DNA of 64,000 nucleotides from Kribbella italica (GCF_014205135.1 NZ_JACHMY010000001.1:3968001-4032000); one strand, 5' to 3'; positions 53,349 to 62,158 are shown, counted from the stretch's first letter. The notes: generated by a model not told the origin, from the letters alone. Translations and numbers: made by a program.

Positions 53349-53401
53349 GGGCCGGGGTCAGCCGCAGGCACTCGCCCTGCCAGCACAGAGCAACCCGGCC
53401 C
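53349..53401. terminator. Inverted repeat between malic enzyme and LLM genes
   Basis: GGGCCGGG (53349-53356) and CCCGGCCC (53394-53401) pair around a 37-nt interior that can fold further (GCAGG/CCTGC). It lies between convergent genes and is a plausible bidirectional terminator. Confidence 0.55.
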
Positions 53402-53430
53402 CGTGGGCACGCCGCGGCCTGCCGCTTCGG

Positions 53431-54363
53431 TCAGACGCCGGCTGAACGCACGGCCGCGTAGAGCTCCTGCAGCTTCTCCACCAAGTGGTCGCCGTCGCGC
53501 GCGGTGGACGTCAGGTCGAGCAGAATCTCTTGTACGCCGTCGATCCTGGCGTGAGCCAGGACATCGTCGACCAGCTGATCGATGGTTCCCCGGAACGGCG
53601 GACGGTCAGTTCCCTCGACCGGCTGCTCGGTCAGCGTGATGTTGGCCCGGACGACGAGATCGAGCGGACGGGTGCGACCGCGCTGGGCGGCCAGGCTCTT
53701 GACCTGCTTCCATTCTTCGGCCAGCTGATCGGCGGTCAGCCCGACCGGCATCCAGCCGTCCGCGCGGTCGACGAGGCGACGCAGCGCCGGGCCGTTGGTC
53801 GCCGCCAGGTAGACCGGCACGGAATTCACCGGCTTGGGGCCGACCTCGGACGGCGGGATCGCGGTCAACGTGCCTTCGTAGGAAACAGGGTCCGCGCCGT
53901 GGACGGCAGCGAACACGTCGAGCACCTCATCGAGAACCGCGCCACGCTTCTCCAGCGGCGCCACCGAGCCCGCCGCGAACTCGTCGGGCGACCAGCCGAC
54001 GCCGAGGCCCGCGACCGCACGGCCTCCGGTCGCGGCGTCCAGCGTCGCGAACCAGCGGGCCAGCTGGAACGGCACGTGGTACGGAGCGACCAGAACGCTG
54101 GTACCCAGGCGTGCACGTTCGGTCACCGCGCCTGCCATCGCCAAGGTCACCAGTGGATCGGCGACGCTGCGGTAGCTGTCAGGCCAGGCAAGACCGGGCA
54201 CGTTGTAGAGGCCGTGCGTCATCGGAGTCGGGAACAACGTTCGTTCGAAGACCCACAGACTCTCGTACCCCGTCTGTTCAGCGATCTGAGCGACCCTGAC
54301 CACGTCGCGACCGAGATCGAACTGCTTCATCTGGGGTAGTGCCGTGCCGAGCTTGAGCGGCAT
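53431..54363 (-). CDS. LLM-class F420-dependent oxidoreductase
   Basis: A 310-residue TIM-barrel protein of the luciferase-like group. LGTALPQMKQFD, ESLWVFERTLFP, LGTSVLVAPYHVPFQLARWFATLD, GRAVAGLGVGWSPDEF and YLAATNGPALRRLVDRADGWMPVG are the usual blocks. F420 rather than FMN is assumed from the actinobacterial subfamily. Substrate unknown. It starts with ATG and stands alone between two terminator or gap regions. Confidence 0.88.
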   Translation of the reverse strand: MPLKLGTALPQMKQFDLGRDVVRVAQIAEQTGYESLWVFERTLFPTPMTHGLYNVPGLAWPDSYRSVADPLVTLAMAGAVTERARLGTSVLVAPYHVPFQLARWFATLDAATGGRAVAGLGVGWSPDEFAAGSVAPLEKRGAVLDEVLDVFAAVHGADPVSYEGTLTAIPPSEVGPKPVNSVPVYLAATNGPALRRLVDRADGWMPVGLTADQLAEEWKQVKSLAAQRGRTRPLDLVVRANITLTEQPVEGTDRPPFRGTIDQLVDDVLAHARIDGVQEILLDLTSTARDGDHLVEKLQELYAAVRSAGV

Positions 54364-54484
54364 GCGATGGCTCCTTCAAGGACGAGTGGGCGACGGAGTG
54401 CCAGTCATTGAAATCTTAACCACTCGCGGCAAGACCCGTCGGGCGACCCAACCGTCGGACCGATCAGGGCGCCGGCCGATCGCC

Positions 54485-54895
54485 CTAGAGCACCGGCGGG
54501 TGGTCGCGGCTCGGGTCGTCGCGGAGGGCCTCGGTGGAGGCCTTCTGGAAGATGGCGGCCAGGACGGCGACGGCCGCGATCGCGAGCACGACCGAGATCG
54601 CCTTGGTCGAGCCGCCCCAGAAGCTGTAGGCCATCAGGACCTGGATCAGCTGGGTGAACACCGCCGGGCCGCGGCTCCACGTCGACGCGCGGAACAGTCC
54701 GCGCGCGACCAGCAGCAGGCCGCCGCCGTACGCGAGCAGGAACAGGGTCGTGGTCAGCCCGAGCACCAACCGTCCGGAGTCGAGCGTTAACGCTTCGGCA
54801 AATCCGAGAACGACGACCACAAGCCCTTCCGCAGCGACCACAGCCGCGGCTAACTTGAGCGGACGCGGTGCGGCTGCAGAGGAATCGGTCGGCAC
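54485..54895 (-). CDS. Small four-helix membrane protein
   Basis: The 136-residue protein has four predicted helices (AAAVVAAEGLVVVVLGF; LVLGLTTTLFLLAYGGGLLL; FTQLIQVLMAYSFW; AISVVLAIAAVAVLAAIF) and a hydrophilic, Asp-rich tail. GTG start. No family signature is recognised. Its overall plan is like that of the membrane protein at 55832 but the sequences do not obviously match. Confidence 0.7.
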   Translation of the reverse strand: MPTDSSAAAPRPLKLAAAVVAAEGLVVVVLGFAEALTLDSGRLVLGLTTTLFLLAYGGGLLLVARGLFRASTWSRGPAVFTQLIQVLMAYSFWGGSTKAISVVLAIAAVAVLAAIFQKASTEALRDDPSRDHPPVL

Positions 54896-55285
54896 ACCGC
54901 AAGCCTACGCGGCGGAGGTTCGGCCGGACCGGTGCGGTTTGCCGGTACGGCGGAACGTCCGTCGCGTGGCAACTCGACGCCCCGGCGGACTGCTGTGAGG
55001 AGCAGCCCGGCGCAGGGCACATCGGACCTGGGCCCACCCCTGCCCCAGGTGCGATGACGGGTCGGAGAGCCTTTCCCCACAGGGATTCCAGGTTTTGCGT
55101 AACCCCGAGGCTGTTCGATCGGTTACTTGCAGTGAACGGGTGATCGCAGCTCGACCCCGGCGTTCGGATAACGGACGTAGCGGTCCGCTCTGCACCGGTT
55201 CGAAGTGTAAAGGAAGCGTTGTGATCGGATCGACAAGTCCATAACCCTTGTTTCACCAGCGCGAGGTTGGGAACATGGGGTCGTT

Positions 55286-55301
55286 CGTGAAAACGTTCAC
55301 A
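55286..55301 (+). promoter_or_regulatory. CRP-like site in the long whiB1-like upstream region
   Basis: CGTGAAAACGTTCACA matches the CRP/GlxR consensus GTGA-N6-TCAC. A -10-like GATTAC at 55325-55330 places the site near -40 of its start, suited to activation. The mycobacterial whiB1 gene is known to be CRP-controlled. The rest of the 500-bp gap (54896-55397) holds only a weak GTAACC/GGTTAC inverted repeat near 55100. Confidence 0.6.
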
Positions 55302-55397
55302 ACGCTTCGCACCACCCCCCGTGCGATTACTTCACCGCTGATCGGGCACAGACCAGCCTTCAGCGGAATTCGACTACCGAGAGAGATGGGATCCGCC

Positions 55398-55649
55398 ATG
55401 GATTGGCGCCACCGGGCCGTTTGCCTCGATGAGGACCCGGAACTGTTCTTCCCCATCGGCAACACCGGGCCCGCGATCATGCAGATCGAGGAGGCCAAGC
55501 AGGTGTGCCGTCGTTGCGACGTGCGTGAGCAGTGCCTCGCCTGGGCACTGGAAGCCGGCCAGGACCACGGTGTCTGGGGCGGCCTGAGCGAGGACGAGCG
55601 TCGTGCGCTGAAGCGCCGCAACGCCCGCGCCCGCATCCGTACCGCCTGA
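55398..55649 (+). CDS. WhiB1/WblE-like Fe-S regulator
   Basis: From the ATG at 55398 it has 83 residues, the standard length. MDWRHRAVCLDEDPELFFPIG holds the first Cys and CRRCDVREQC (C-x2-C-x5-C) the other three. QDHGVWGGLSEDERR is the conserved turn, followed by a basic tail. It binds a [4Fe-4S] cluster and works with the primary sigma factor; WhiB1 is essential and NO-sensitive in mycobacteria. The open frame extends upstream to 55248 but earlier starts lack family support. Confidence 0.94.
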   Translation: MDWRHRAVCLDEDPELFFPIGNTGPAIMQIEEAKQVCRRCDVREQCLAWALEAGQDHGVWGGLSEDERRALKRRNARARIRTA

Positions 55650-55665
55650 CGCAGCTACACGATGG

Positions 55666-55692
55666 GGCCCCGCGGGATCCGCGGGGCCTTTT
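55666..55692 (+). terminator. Intrinsic terminator of the whiB1-like gene
   Basis: GGCCCCGCGG-GAT-CCGCGGGGCC followed by TTTT is a textbook rho-independent terminator, 17 bases after the stop codon. Confidence 0.92.
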
Positions 55693-55831
55693 GATTTCCA
55701 GGCGTTCCGGGCCGACAGGTTGCCCACAGCCCCCGACGTTGCCTGCGAAGAACTATGGGTCAGCACCAACAGTTGAACTCCCCCACGGTTGTTCCCAGCC
55801 AACGAACTCAACTCCCCTGGTCGTCAGTCGT

Positions 55832-56233
55832 TCACCGGCGCAGGCCGGTGAGCTGCAGCTCGGCGAACAGGCCGACGGCCACCGCCTGCACGATCACGAA
55901 GCCGACCCCGAGGGCCGTCAGCTCGAGCACGAACAGTGCCCCGAGACTGGCGACCACCCAGGCGAGGTTGATCGCGACGATCTCGCGGACCGCCGTACGC
56001 CGGACCGCAGGCCGGCGACCGATCATCAGCAGGGCGGCGCTCCACAGCACCAGGAACGCGCCCGCCCCGGCGGACAGCGTGCTGGACAACCCCAACGGGC
56101 CGTCCAGCGCCCAGCCCGCGCCGAGCAGCAGGACTCCGAGGGCACCGGACGCCACGGCGTCCAGCCGGATCACCCGGGTCAGAAAGCGGCTCTGGACAGT
56201 GGCAGCAGCCGCGGAGATCGTCTCGGTACTCAT
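55832..56233 (-). CDS. Small four-helix membrane protein
   Basis: The 133-residue protein has four hydrophobic helices: VASGALGVLLLGAGWAL, GAGAFLVLWSAALLMIG, INLAWVVASLGALFVLELTAL and FVIVQAVAVGLFAELQLT. A conserved-looking RPAVRRTAVREI loop lies in the middle. ATG start with AGGAGG about five bases upstream. It resembles uncharacterised actinobacterial membrane proteins. Function unknown. Confidence 0.75.
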   Translation of the reverse strand: MSTETISAAAATVQSRFLTRVIRLDAVASGALGVLLLGAGWALDGPLGLSSTLSAGAGAFLVLWSAALLMIGRRPAVRRTAVREIVAINLAWVVASLGALFVLELTALGVGFVIVQAVAVGLFAELQLTGLRR

Positions 56234-56336
56234 GGTCGGTTCCTCCTGGTCGATCGGTTGATGACCAGAAGCCTGCCGTCCCTGGGCGGATCAGGCGATG
56301 ACGTCACAGGTAACGCCGACGACCACCCCGGAGGTG

Positions 56337-57812
56337 TCAGTCCTTGATCGGCAGGTCGAGCGTCACCGTCGTCCCGGGGCCGTTCGTCCGGGCCTGGAAG
56401 TCGAGCGTCCCGTCGAGCTCGCCGAGCACGAGCGTGCGCACGATCGACAACCCGAGGTTCCCCGAGGTCTCCGAGTCGAAGTCCTCCGGCAGCCCCTTGC
56501 CGTCGTCCGAGATGACGACATGCAGCCGTCCGACCGCCCGGTGCGCCTCCAGGTCGATCGTCCCCGTGGCACTCTCACCGTCGCGGGCGCCGAAAGCGTG
56601 CTCGACCGAGTTCTGCATCAGCTCGGTCAGCACCATCGCCAACGGAGTCGCGACTTCGGAGTCCAGGACGCCGAAGCTCCCGCTCCGCCGGATCTCCACC
56701 GACGTCGCGACCGTCGACACGTCGGCCACCATCGCGGCCACCCGGTCCGCGACGTCGTCGAAGTCCACGTGCTCGTCGAACGACTCCGACAGCGTCTCGT
56801 GCACGATCGCGATCGACCCGACCCGCCGTACGGCCTCCGCCAGTGCGGCCTGTCCCTCGGGGACCGTGATCCTTCGTCCCTGCATCCGGAGTAACGCGGC
56901 GACGGTCTGCAAGTTGTTCTTCACACGATGGTGAATCTCCCGGATGGTCGCCTCCTTGGTGACCAGCTCCCGCTCCCGGCTGCGCAGCTCCGTCACGTCC
57001 CGGAGCAGGATCAGCGCGCCCACGTGCTCACCGCCGGCCCGCAGCGGGATCGCGCGCAGGAACAGCGTCGCGTCGGCGTTCTCGATCTCCAGCTCCTTGG
57101 CGGCCCGCCCGGTCAGCACCGAGGCCAGCACGTCGTCCACCTTGTGGCCGGTGTGCAGCAGTTCGCCGGTGACGTCCTTGAGCCGGCTGCCGACCAGGTC
57201 GGTGACCAGTCCCATCCTTCGGTACGCCGACAACGCGTTCGGGCTCGCGAACGTCACCATCGCGTGCCGATCGACCCGGATGCACCCGTCCCCGACCCGG
57301 GGCGTGGTGGACAGCAGCCGCTCCCCGCCGTACGGGAAGATGCCGTCGGTGATCATCCGGGCCAGGTCGGTCGCGCTCTGCAGGTAGGCGATCTCCAGCC
57401 GCGAGGGCGTCCGGACGCCGAGCAGGTTGGTGTTGCGGGCGATCACCGCGATCACCCGGTCGCCGCGCCGGACCGGGATCGTCTCGACCCGGACCGGGAC
57501 GTCGTCGCGCCACTCCGGATCGCCCTCGCGGCAGATCCGGCCGCCGTCGTAGGCCTGGTCCAGCAGCGGCCGCCGGTCGCGCGGGATGAAGCTGCCGACG
57601 ATGTCGTCGAGGTACGCCGTCGGCCCGGTGGTCGGGCGCATCTGCGCACCGGCCCAGAAACCGAGGCCTTCGGTGTCGGGCAGCCAGAGCACCAGGTCGG
57701 CGAACGACAGGTCGGCCAGCATCTGCCAGTCCGAGACCAGCAGCTGCAGCCGGTCCAGGTCGGCGGAGTCCAGGGTCGTGTGGTTCCGGGCCACGTCACT
57801 CAGCGAGGGCAC
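56337..57812 (-). CDS. pdtaS: PdtaS-like sensor histidine kinase
   Basis: The 491-residue cytosolic kinase starts with GTG at 57812. The N-terminal 150 residues form a GAF-like domain, the middle a PAS-like domain (VTFASPNALSAYRRMG), followed by the HisKA_2 phosphoacceptor block TIREIHHRVKNNLQTVAALLRMQ and an ATPase domain (MVLTELMQNSVEHAFG; ISDDGKGLPEDF; GNLGLSIVRTL). In mycobacteria PdtaS phosphorylates the RNA-binding antiterminator PdtaR; the pdtaR partner is not in this window. It is divergent from the hairpin element at 57884. Confidence 0.92.
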   Translation of the reverse strand: MPSLSDVARNHTTLDSADLDRLQLLVSDWQMLADLSFADLVLWLPDTEGLGFWAGAQMRPTTGPTAYLDDIVGSFIPRDRRPLLDQAYDGGRICREGDPEWRDDVPVRVETIPVRRGDRVIAVIARNTNLLGVRTPSRLEIAYLQSATDLARMITDGIFPYGGERLLSTTPRVGDGCIRVDRHAMVTFASPNALSAYRRMGLVTDLVGSRLKDVTGELLHTGHKVDDVLASVLTGRAAKELEIENADATLFLRAIPLRAGGEHVGALILLRDVTELRSRERELVTKEATIREIHHRVKNNLQTVAALLRMQGRRITVPEGQAALAEAVRRVGSIAIVHETLSESFDEHVDFDDVADRVAAMVADVSTVATSVEIRRSGSFGVLDSEVATPLAMVLTELMQNSVEHAFGARDGESATGTIDLEAHRAVGRLHVVISDDGKGLPEDFDSETSGNLGLSIVRTLVLGELDGTLDFQARTNGPGTTVTLDLPIKD

Positions 57813-57883
57813 GCCGTCGAGCCTAGTCGCTGGACCCGGCTCGACAGATTTGCGCATTGGGTGTTGATTGATCTGTGCCGATC

Positions 57884-58047
57884 TGTGTCTGGTGAGCGCT
57901 GTAGCTTGAGCGATAGCGGTGTCCAGGTGCGTGCATCGCGGTGCTTGGGCAGTGCCCTCGATGCGGAGCATCGTGGGCACTGGCCAAGTGCCGCGAGGTG
58001 CGTGCCTGGGCGCCGGTAGCGCCAAGCTACAGCGCTCACCAGACACA
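57884..58047 (+). ncRNA. 164-nt near-continuous hairpin, candidate structured RNA
   Basis: The outer 25 bp (57884-57908 with 58023-58047) pair perfectly. The inner 55 positions (57910-57964 with 57968-58022) contain 42 Watson-Crick pairs, eight G.U pairs and five mismatches, closing on a GGA loop. Read from the other strand the eight wobble pairs become A.C mismatches, so structure is better kept in + strand RNA. It ends 26 bases before the DUF2785 start. No protein or known RNA family fits. It could also be a MITE with long inverted repeats. Confidence 0.6.
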
Positions 58048-58073
58048 AGGGTCACGAGTGAAAGGATGGCTCG

Positions 58074-58982
58074 GTGGAGTCGACGTCGTACTGGCAGGAC
58101 GTGATGGCCGCGGACTATGCGGTACCCCACGACCGTGCGCTGACCGACCTCACCGAGGAGCTCGTCCGGGGCCTGGCCAGTACGAACCCGCAGATCCGCG
58201 ACGCCCTGGCCTACCCCACGCTGGCCACCTGGCTCGAGCGAGGCGTGTACGACGACCTGCTGCCCGGTTTCGGTGACGGCCTCTGCGCCGGCCTGAACTA
58301 CGGGCTCGGCGAGGACGGCACCGACACGGTCTTCCGGCGCTCGTTCACCGCGCTGACGCTGGCCGAGGTGATCCACCGCGACAACGCCGAGTTCCTGGTG
58401 CACGACGAGGTCGTGATGCGCTGGGGCGACCGGCTGGCGACCTGGCTGCTGCGCGAGCGTGACCTGCGCGGGTACGTCGCCGACTGCGGCTGGGCGCACG
58501 CCGTCGCGCACGGCGCCGACGCGATCGGCGCGCTGGCCCGCTCGCGGCACTGCGACGCCGGCGTGCTGCGCGCGCTGCTCGACGTACTGGCCGACCGGAT
58601 CGTCAAGGACACGCAGTACCGCTGGGTGCACGAGGAGCACGACCGGGTCGCGCACGCGGTGATGACGATCCTCCACCGCAACATGCTGACCAGCGACGAA
58701 CTGGAGCGCTGGCTGAAGCCGGTCGCGGCGACAGCGGCCCAGCAGCCGATGATGCACGAGACGCTGCCGGAGTGGCCGACGCCGAACGTGTTCAACGCCC
58801 GCGGCGTGCTGCACGTCCTGCTCAGTCAGCTCGCGATCGGCGTGAAGGGCTTCCCGATCCCCGGCGACGACGACCTGTTCGGCCGGCCGATCGAGGCCCG
58901 CGCCGACCTGCTGCTGATGGTCACCGAGGCCGTCCGCGCCTCCCAGCCGTACATCTACCGTCCGGCCCCGGGCTCGAGCTAA
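58074..58982 (+). CDS. DUF2785-family protein
   Basis: A 302-residue soluble protein with GTG start and AAAGGA seven bases upstream. The family signature is seen in DLRGYVADCGWAHAVAHGADAIGALARSRHCD and ILHRNMLTSDELERWL. The helical repeat-like structure has no known activity; the family occurs in many bacteria. Its 5' region carries the long hairpin. The stop codon overlaps that of the convergent EEP gene. Confidence 0.85.
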   Translation: MESTSYWQDVMAADYAVPHDRALTDLTEELVRGLASTNPQIRDALAYPTLATWLERGVYDDLLPGFGDGLCAGLNYGLGEDGTDTVFRRSFTALTLAEVIHRDNAEFLVHDEVVMRWGDRLATWLLRERDLRGYVADCGWAHAVAHGADAIGALARSRHCDAGVLRALLDVLADRIVKDTQYRWVHEEHDRVAHAVMTILHRNMLTSDELERWLKPVAATAAQQPMMHETLPEWPTPNVFNARGVLHVLLSQLAIGVKGFPIPGDDDLFGRPIEARADLLLMVTEAVRASQPYIYRPAPGSS

Positions 58983-60040
58983 CCCGCCTTCGCGACAGCC
59001 ACGGCCGCGACCACCGCGCGGTGGTCGGTCCCGTCGATCTCGTACGTCTTGAACCGGCTCGGCTCCACGCCGGCACCGGCGACGACGTGGTCGATCTGCG
59101 TCCGCGCGAACGCCGGCCGGTCCGCCGGCCAGGTCCCCTGCAGGCCCTCCCCCACGGCCGGCCCGACGCTGCGGCAGTTCTTCCCCAGCGCGTCCCGGAA
59201 GTCCGCGTGATCGGTCGTCGCGTTGAAGTCGCCCGCGACGATCGTCGGTACCTCGGACGAGCACCACTTCCGCAGTACGACGAGATCCTGCTTCCAGGCG
59301 GTCACCTCCGACGGCAGCGGTGGGTACCCGTGGTAGGCGATCAGCCGGAGGTTGCCGAGCGTCCCGCCGGTCACCACGATGTGCCCGAACCGCGTCGTGG
59401 TCTGCTGGACGACGCCCGCCTGGTCCGGCTCGGGCTTGCCGGTCGGTGGCTCCGTGCTCGGCACCGCGGCGTTCACCCGGCCGGGGTCGAGCGTTTCCGC
59501 GGTGAACTCCACCTTGCCGAGCGTGGCCGACACCAGCACGCTGGTCGCGCTCTCCGGCGCGGAGTTCGCCTGGACCGTGTACCCGTGGTAACCAAGGCCG
59601 GTGAGCTCCTCCTGGATCCGCTCGCGGACGTCGACCTTGGCCTCGGGCAACGACACGAGGTCGGGCCGCTGTCCCCGGATCAGCTTGGCGACCTGTTCGG
59701 GGTCGGCGCCGCCGCCGTACACGTTCGCGACCATCACGGTCAGTGCTCGCGACCCGGGCTCGGGCGGCTCGGGGTCGGAGATCGCCCGCGGAGCCGCCAG
59801 CGCCACACCCGTCAGAGTGAGCAGCAGCAACAGGGCTCCCAGCAGTCGCCACCGCAGCAGCAAGAGCAGGCCCACCACCAGCGCGACGACGAGCATCTGT
59901 GGCCGGAAGGCGACGAGCTGCGGGAACGGCGTCACCTCGTCCAGCCCGAACAGCTCCGGATAGAGCGGTACGGCAACCACCAGCAGGACGAGCGTGGACA
60001 GCACGACGCTGCGAACCCGCCAAGCGGTTTCGTTGTCCAT
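58979..60040 (-). CDS. Membrane-anchored endonuclease/exonuclease/phosphatase-family protein
   Basis: The 353-residue protein begins with two or three helices (VVLSTLVLLVVAVPLYPEL; MLVVALVVGLLLLLRW; LLGALLLLLTLTGVAL). The outer domain has the EEP fold: TVMVANVYGGGADP, LVSLPEAK (metal Glu), GNLRLIAYHGYPP, IVAGDFNATTDHADFR and IDGTDHRAVVA (catalytic Asp/His). It likely cleaves a phosphodiester outside the membrane. It overlaps the convergent DUF2785 gene by four bases. Confidence 0.87.
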   Translation of the reverse strand: MDNETAWRVRSVVLSTLVLLVVAVPLYPELFGLDEVTPFPQLVAFRPQMLVVALVVGLLLLLRWRLLGALLLLLTLTGVALAAPRAISDPEPPEPGSRALTVMVANVYGGGADPEQVAKLIRGQRPDLVSLPEAKVDVRERIQEELTGLGYHGYTVQANSAPESATSVLVSATLGKVEFTAETLDPGRVNAAVPSTEPPTGKPEPDQAGVVQQTTTRFGHIVVTGGTLGNLRLIAYHGYPPLPSEVTAWKQDLVVLRKWCSSEVPTIVAGDFNATTDHADFRDALGKNCRSVGPAVGEGLQGTWPADRPAFARTQIDHVVAGAGVEPSRFKTYEIDGTDHRAVVAAVAVAKAG

Positions 60041-60070
60041 CGGTGGCCCCCTACATCTAGTGCCTGTCTA

Positions 60071-60090
60071 TGAACGAACGGTAGCGTTCA
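60071..60090. promoter_or_regulatory. Inverted repeat upstream of the DUF3311/symporter operon
   Basis: TGAACG-N8-CGTTCA (60071-60090) lies between the divergent EEP and DUF3311 genes, 36 bases before the latter's start. It resembles a TetR- or GntR-type operator; no regulator gene is adjacent. Confidence 0.5.
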
Positions 60091-60125
60091 CCGTTGCGCC
60101 AGCCTGTGTCCCCGAGGAGGTAGCT

Positions 60126-60389
60126 GTGTCCAAGCTGTCCGCGGTGAGACCCGCGTACTGGATCGCCGGCGTTCTGCTGGCGGCTTCAGTCGTGGTGCCT
60201 CTCCTGGTCTCCACCTATGCCAAGGACGAACCCCGGTTGTGGGGTTTCCCGTTCTTCTACTGGTACCAGCTGCTGTGGGTGTTCATCTCCGCGATCACCG
60301 TGAGCATCTCGTACTGGCTGGTGATCGGCGTGGAACGGAAACGACGCGCGGCCGAGGGCCTCGGCGGAGTCAAGGAGGGTGACCGGTGA
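60126..60389 (+). CDS. DUF3311 small membrane subunit of a symporter
   Basis: GTG 60126 has GAGGAGGT five bases upstream and gives an 87-residue protein with two helices (YWIAGVLLAASVVVPLLV and FYWYQLLWVFISAITVSISYWLV). DUF3311 genes typically precede SSS-family transporters and are thought to be partner subunits. Its stop overlaps the symporter start as GTGA, which supports a fixed ratio of the two proteins. Confidence 0.88.
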   Translation: MSKLSAVRPAYWIAGVLLAASVVVPLLVSTYAKDEPRLWGFPFFYWYQLLWVFISAITVSISYWLVIGVERKRRAAEGLGGVKEGDR

Positions 60390-62035
60390 ACGACGTCGAC
60401 TGGGTCCAGCTGATCATCGTCGTGGTGATCTTCAGCGCGGTGACCGTGATGGGCTTCATGGCGGCCCGCTGGCGCAGGACCGGTGAGCTGGACAGCCTGG
60501 ACGAGTGGGGCCTGGGCGGCCGCGGCTTCGGCACCTTCATCACCTGGTTCCTGCTCGGCGGCGACCTCTACACGGCGTACACCTTCATCGCGGTCCCGGC
60601 CGCGATGTACGCGACCGGTGCGATCAGCGGCTTCTTCGCCGTTCCCTACACGATCGTGGTTTACCCGATCATCTTCGTGTTCATGTCTCGGCTGTGGTCG
60701 GTCTCGCACCGCAACGGCTACGTGACGCCCGCGGACTTCGTCGGCGGCCGGTACGGAAGCCGCGGCCTGTCGCTGGCGGTGGCCGTCACCGGCATCCTCG
60801 CGACGATGCCGTACATCGCGCTGCAGCTGGTCGGCATGCAGGCCGTCTTCGAGGTGATGGGCCTCGGCGGGGACAACCTGCTGGCCAAGGACCTGCCGCT
60901 GCTGATCGCGTTCGCCGTGCTCGCGGCGTACACCTACTCCTCGGGTCTGCGGGCGCCGGCGATGATCGCGTTCGTCAAGGACGGTCTGATCTACCTGGTG
61001 ATCGGCGCCGCGATCCTCTACCTGCCGGGCCAGCTCGGCGGCTGGGACAGCATCTTCGACGCGGCCCAGACCAAGATGGAGACCGTGCCTCCAGGGGCGA
61101 GTCAGCCGGTCGGCTCGTTCATCCCGGGTGCGGCCGGCTACTCGTCGTACTGGACGCTGGCGCTCGGTTCGGCGATGGCGCTGTTCATGTACCCGCACTC
61201 GGTCACCGCGGTGCTGTCGACCAAGAACCGCAACGTCGTCCGGCGCAACGCGGCGATCCTGCCGGCGTACTCGCTGCTGCTCGGCCTGCTCGCGCTGCTC
61301 GGCTTCATGGCGATCAAGGCGAACGTCGACATCAAGGGCCTGGACGGCCTGGCCAACCCGCAGCTGGCGATCCCGCGGCTGTTCGACCAGGAGTTCCCGG
61401 CCTGGTTCGCCGGGATCGCGTTCGCGGCGATCGCGGTCGGTGCGCTGGTGCCGGCGGCGATCATGTCGATCGCGGCGGCGAACCTGTTCACCCGCAACAT
61501 CTACCGCGACTTCCTCAAACCCGACGCGACACCGGCCCAGGAGGCCAAGGTCTCCAAGCTCGCGTCGCTACTGGTGAAGTTCGGCGCGCTGGTGTTCGTG
61601 CTCGGGATGGACAAGACGATCTCGCTGAACCTGCAGCTGCTCGGCGGGATCTGGATCCTGCAGACCTTCCCGGCGATCGTGGTCGGCCTGTTCACCCGGT
61701 GGTTCCACCGCTGGGCACTGCTGGCCGGCTGGGCGGTCGGCATGGTCTGGGGCACGATCAACGCCTACAACGTGGTCAACCCGGCGACCGGCAAGCACTT
61801 CGGTGGTTCGCTGGCGATGATCCCGTTCACCGACACCAAGGCCTACATCGGGCTGACCGCGTTCGGGCTCAACCTGATCGTGGTCGTCGTCCTGACGCTG
61901 GTCCTGCGGGCGCTGAAGGTGGCCGAGGGCAAGGACTCCACGCACCACAGCGACTACCTGGCCGACGCCGGGGACCCGGGCGTGAAGGACCTGGACGAGC
62001 TGCTCGACGAGGGTGGCGCGACCGCCAAGTCCTAG
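60386..62035 (+). CDS. Sodium:solute symporter (SSS), probable monocarboxylate transporter
   Basis: The 549-residue protein has about 13 helices. DEWGLGGRGFGTFITWFLLGGDLYTAYTF near the start and LATMPYIALQLVGMQAVFEVMG are shared with the MctP/MctC-type monocarboxylate transporters. Later blocks include GSAMALFMYPHSVTAVLSTKN and ALVPAAIMSIAAANLFTRNI. It should take up a small organic acid such as pyruvate, acetate or lactate with Na+ or H+; the exact solute is inferred. An acidic C-terminal tail ends the protein. Confidence 0.9.
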   Translation: MNDVDWVQLIIVVVIFSAVTVMGFMAARWRRTGELDSLDEWGLGGRGFGTFITWFLLGGDLYTAYTFIAVPAAMYATGAISGFFAVPYTIVVYPIIFVFMSRLWSVSHRNGYVTPADFVGGRYGSRGLSLAVAVTGILATMPYIALQLVGMQAVFEVMGLGGDNLLAKDLPLLIAFAVLAAYTYSSGLRAPAMIAFVKDGLIYLVIGAAILYLPGQLGGWDSIFDAAQTKMETVPPGASQPVGSFIPGAAGYSSYWTLALGSAMALFMYPHSVTAVLSTKNRNVVRRNAAILPAYSLLLGLLALLGFMAIKANVDIKGLDGLANPQLAIPRLFDQEFPAWFAGIAFAAIAVGALVPAAIMSIAAANLFTRNIYRDFLKPDATPAQEAKVSKLASLLVKFGALVFVLGMDKTISLNLQLLGGIWILQTFPAIVVGLFTRWFHRWALLAGWAVGMVWGTINAYNVVNPATGKHFGGSLAMIPFTDTKAYIGLTAFGLNLIVVVVLTLVLRALKVAEGKDSTHHSDYLADAGDPGVKDLDELLDEGGATAKS

Positions 62036-62047
62036 TACGTCGTACGG

Positions 62048-62077
62048 CGGGCGGTCCTTCTCCGGAAGGGCCGCCCG
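62048..62077 (+). terminator. Terminator of the symporter operon
   Basis: CGGGCGGTCCTTC (62048-62060) pairs with 62065-62077 with one G.U pair and a 4-nt loop, 12 bases after the stop. Confidence 0.8.
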
Positions 62078-62158
62078 TCACGCTGTGCGGTGAGGTCGAC
62101 ACGCTCGGGAGTCCGACGGTGCCCGGATTCGGGCAACCCGCGGGGCAGAATCGCCAGG

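Noticed and set aside
57813..60023. Upstream part of a 1,228-codon open frame (56337-60023) fused to the kinase
   Set aside because: Only 56337-57812 carries the PdtaS-like protein. The rest is antisense to DUF2785 or a shadow of the EEP gene in another frame.
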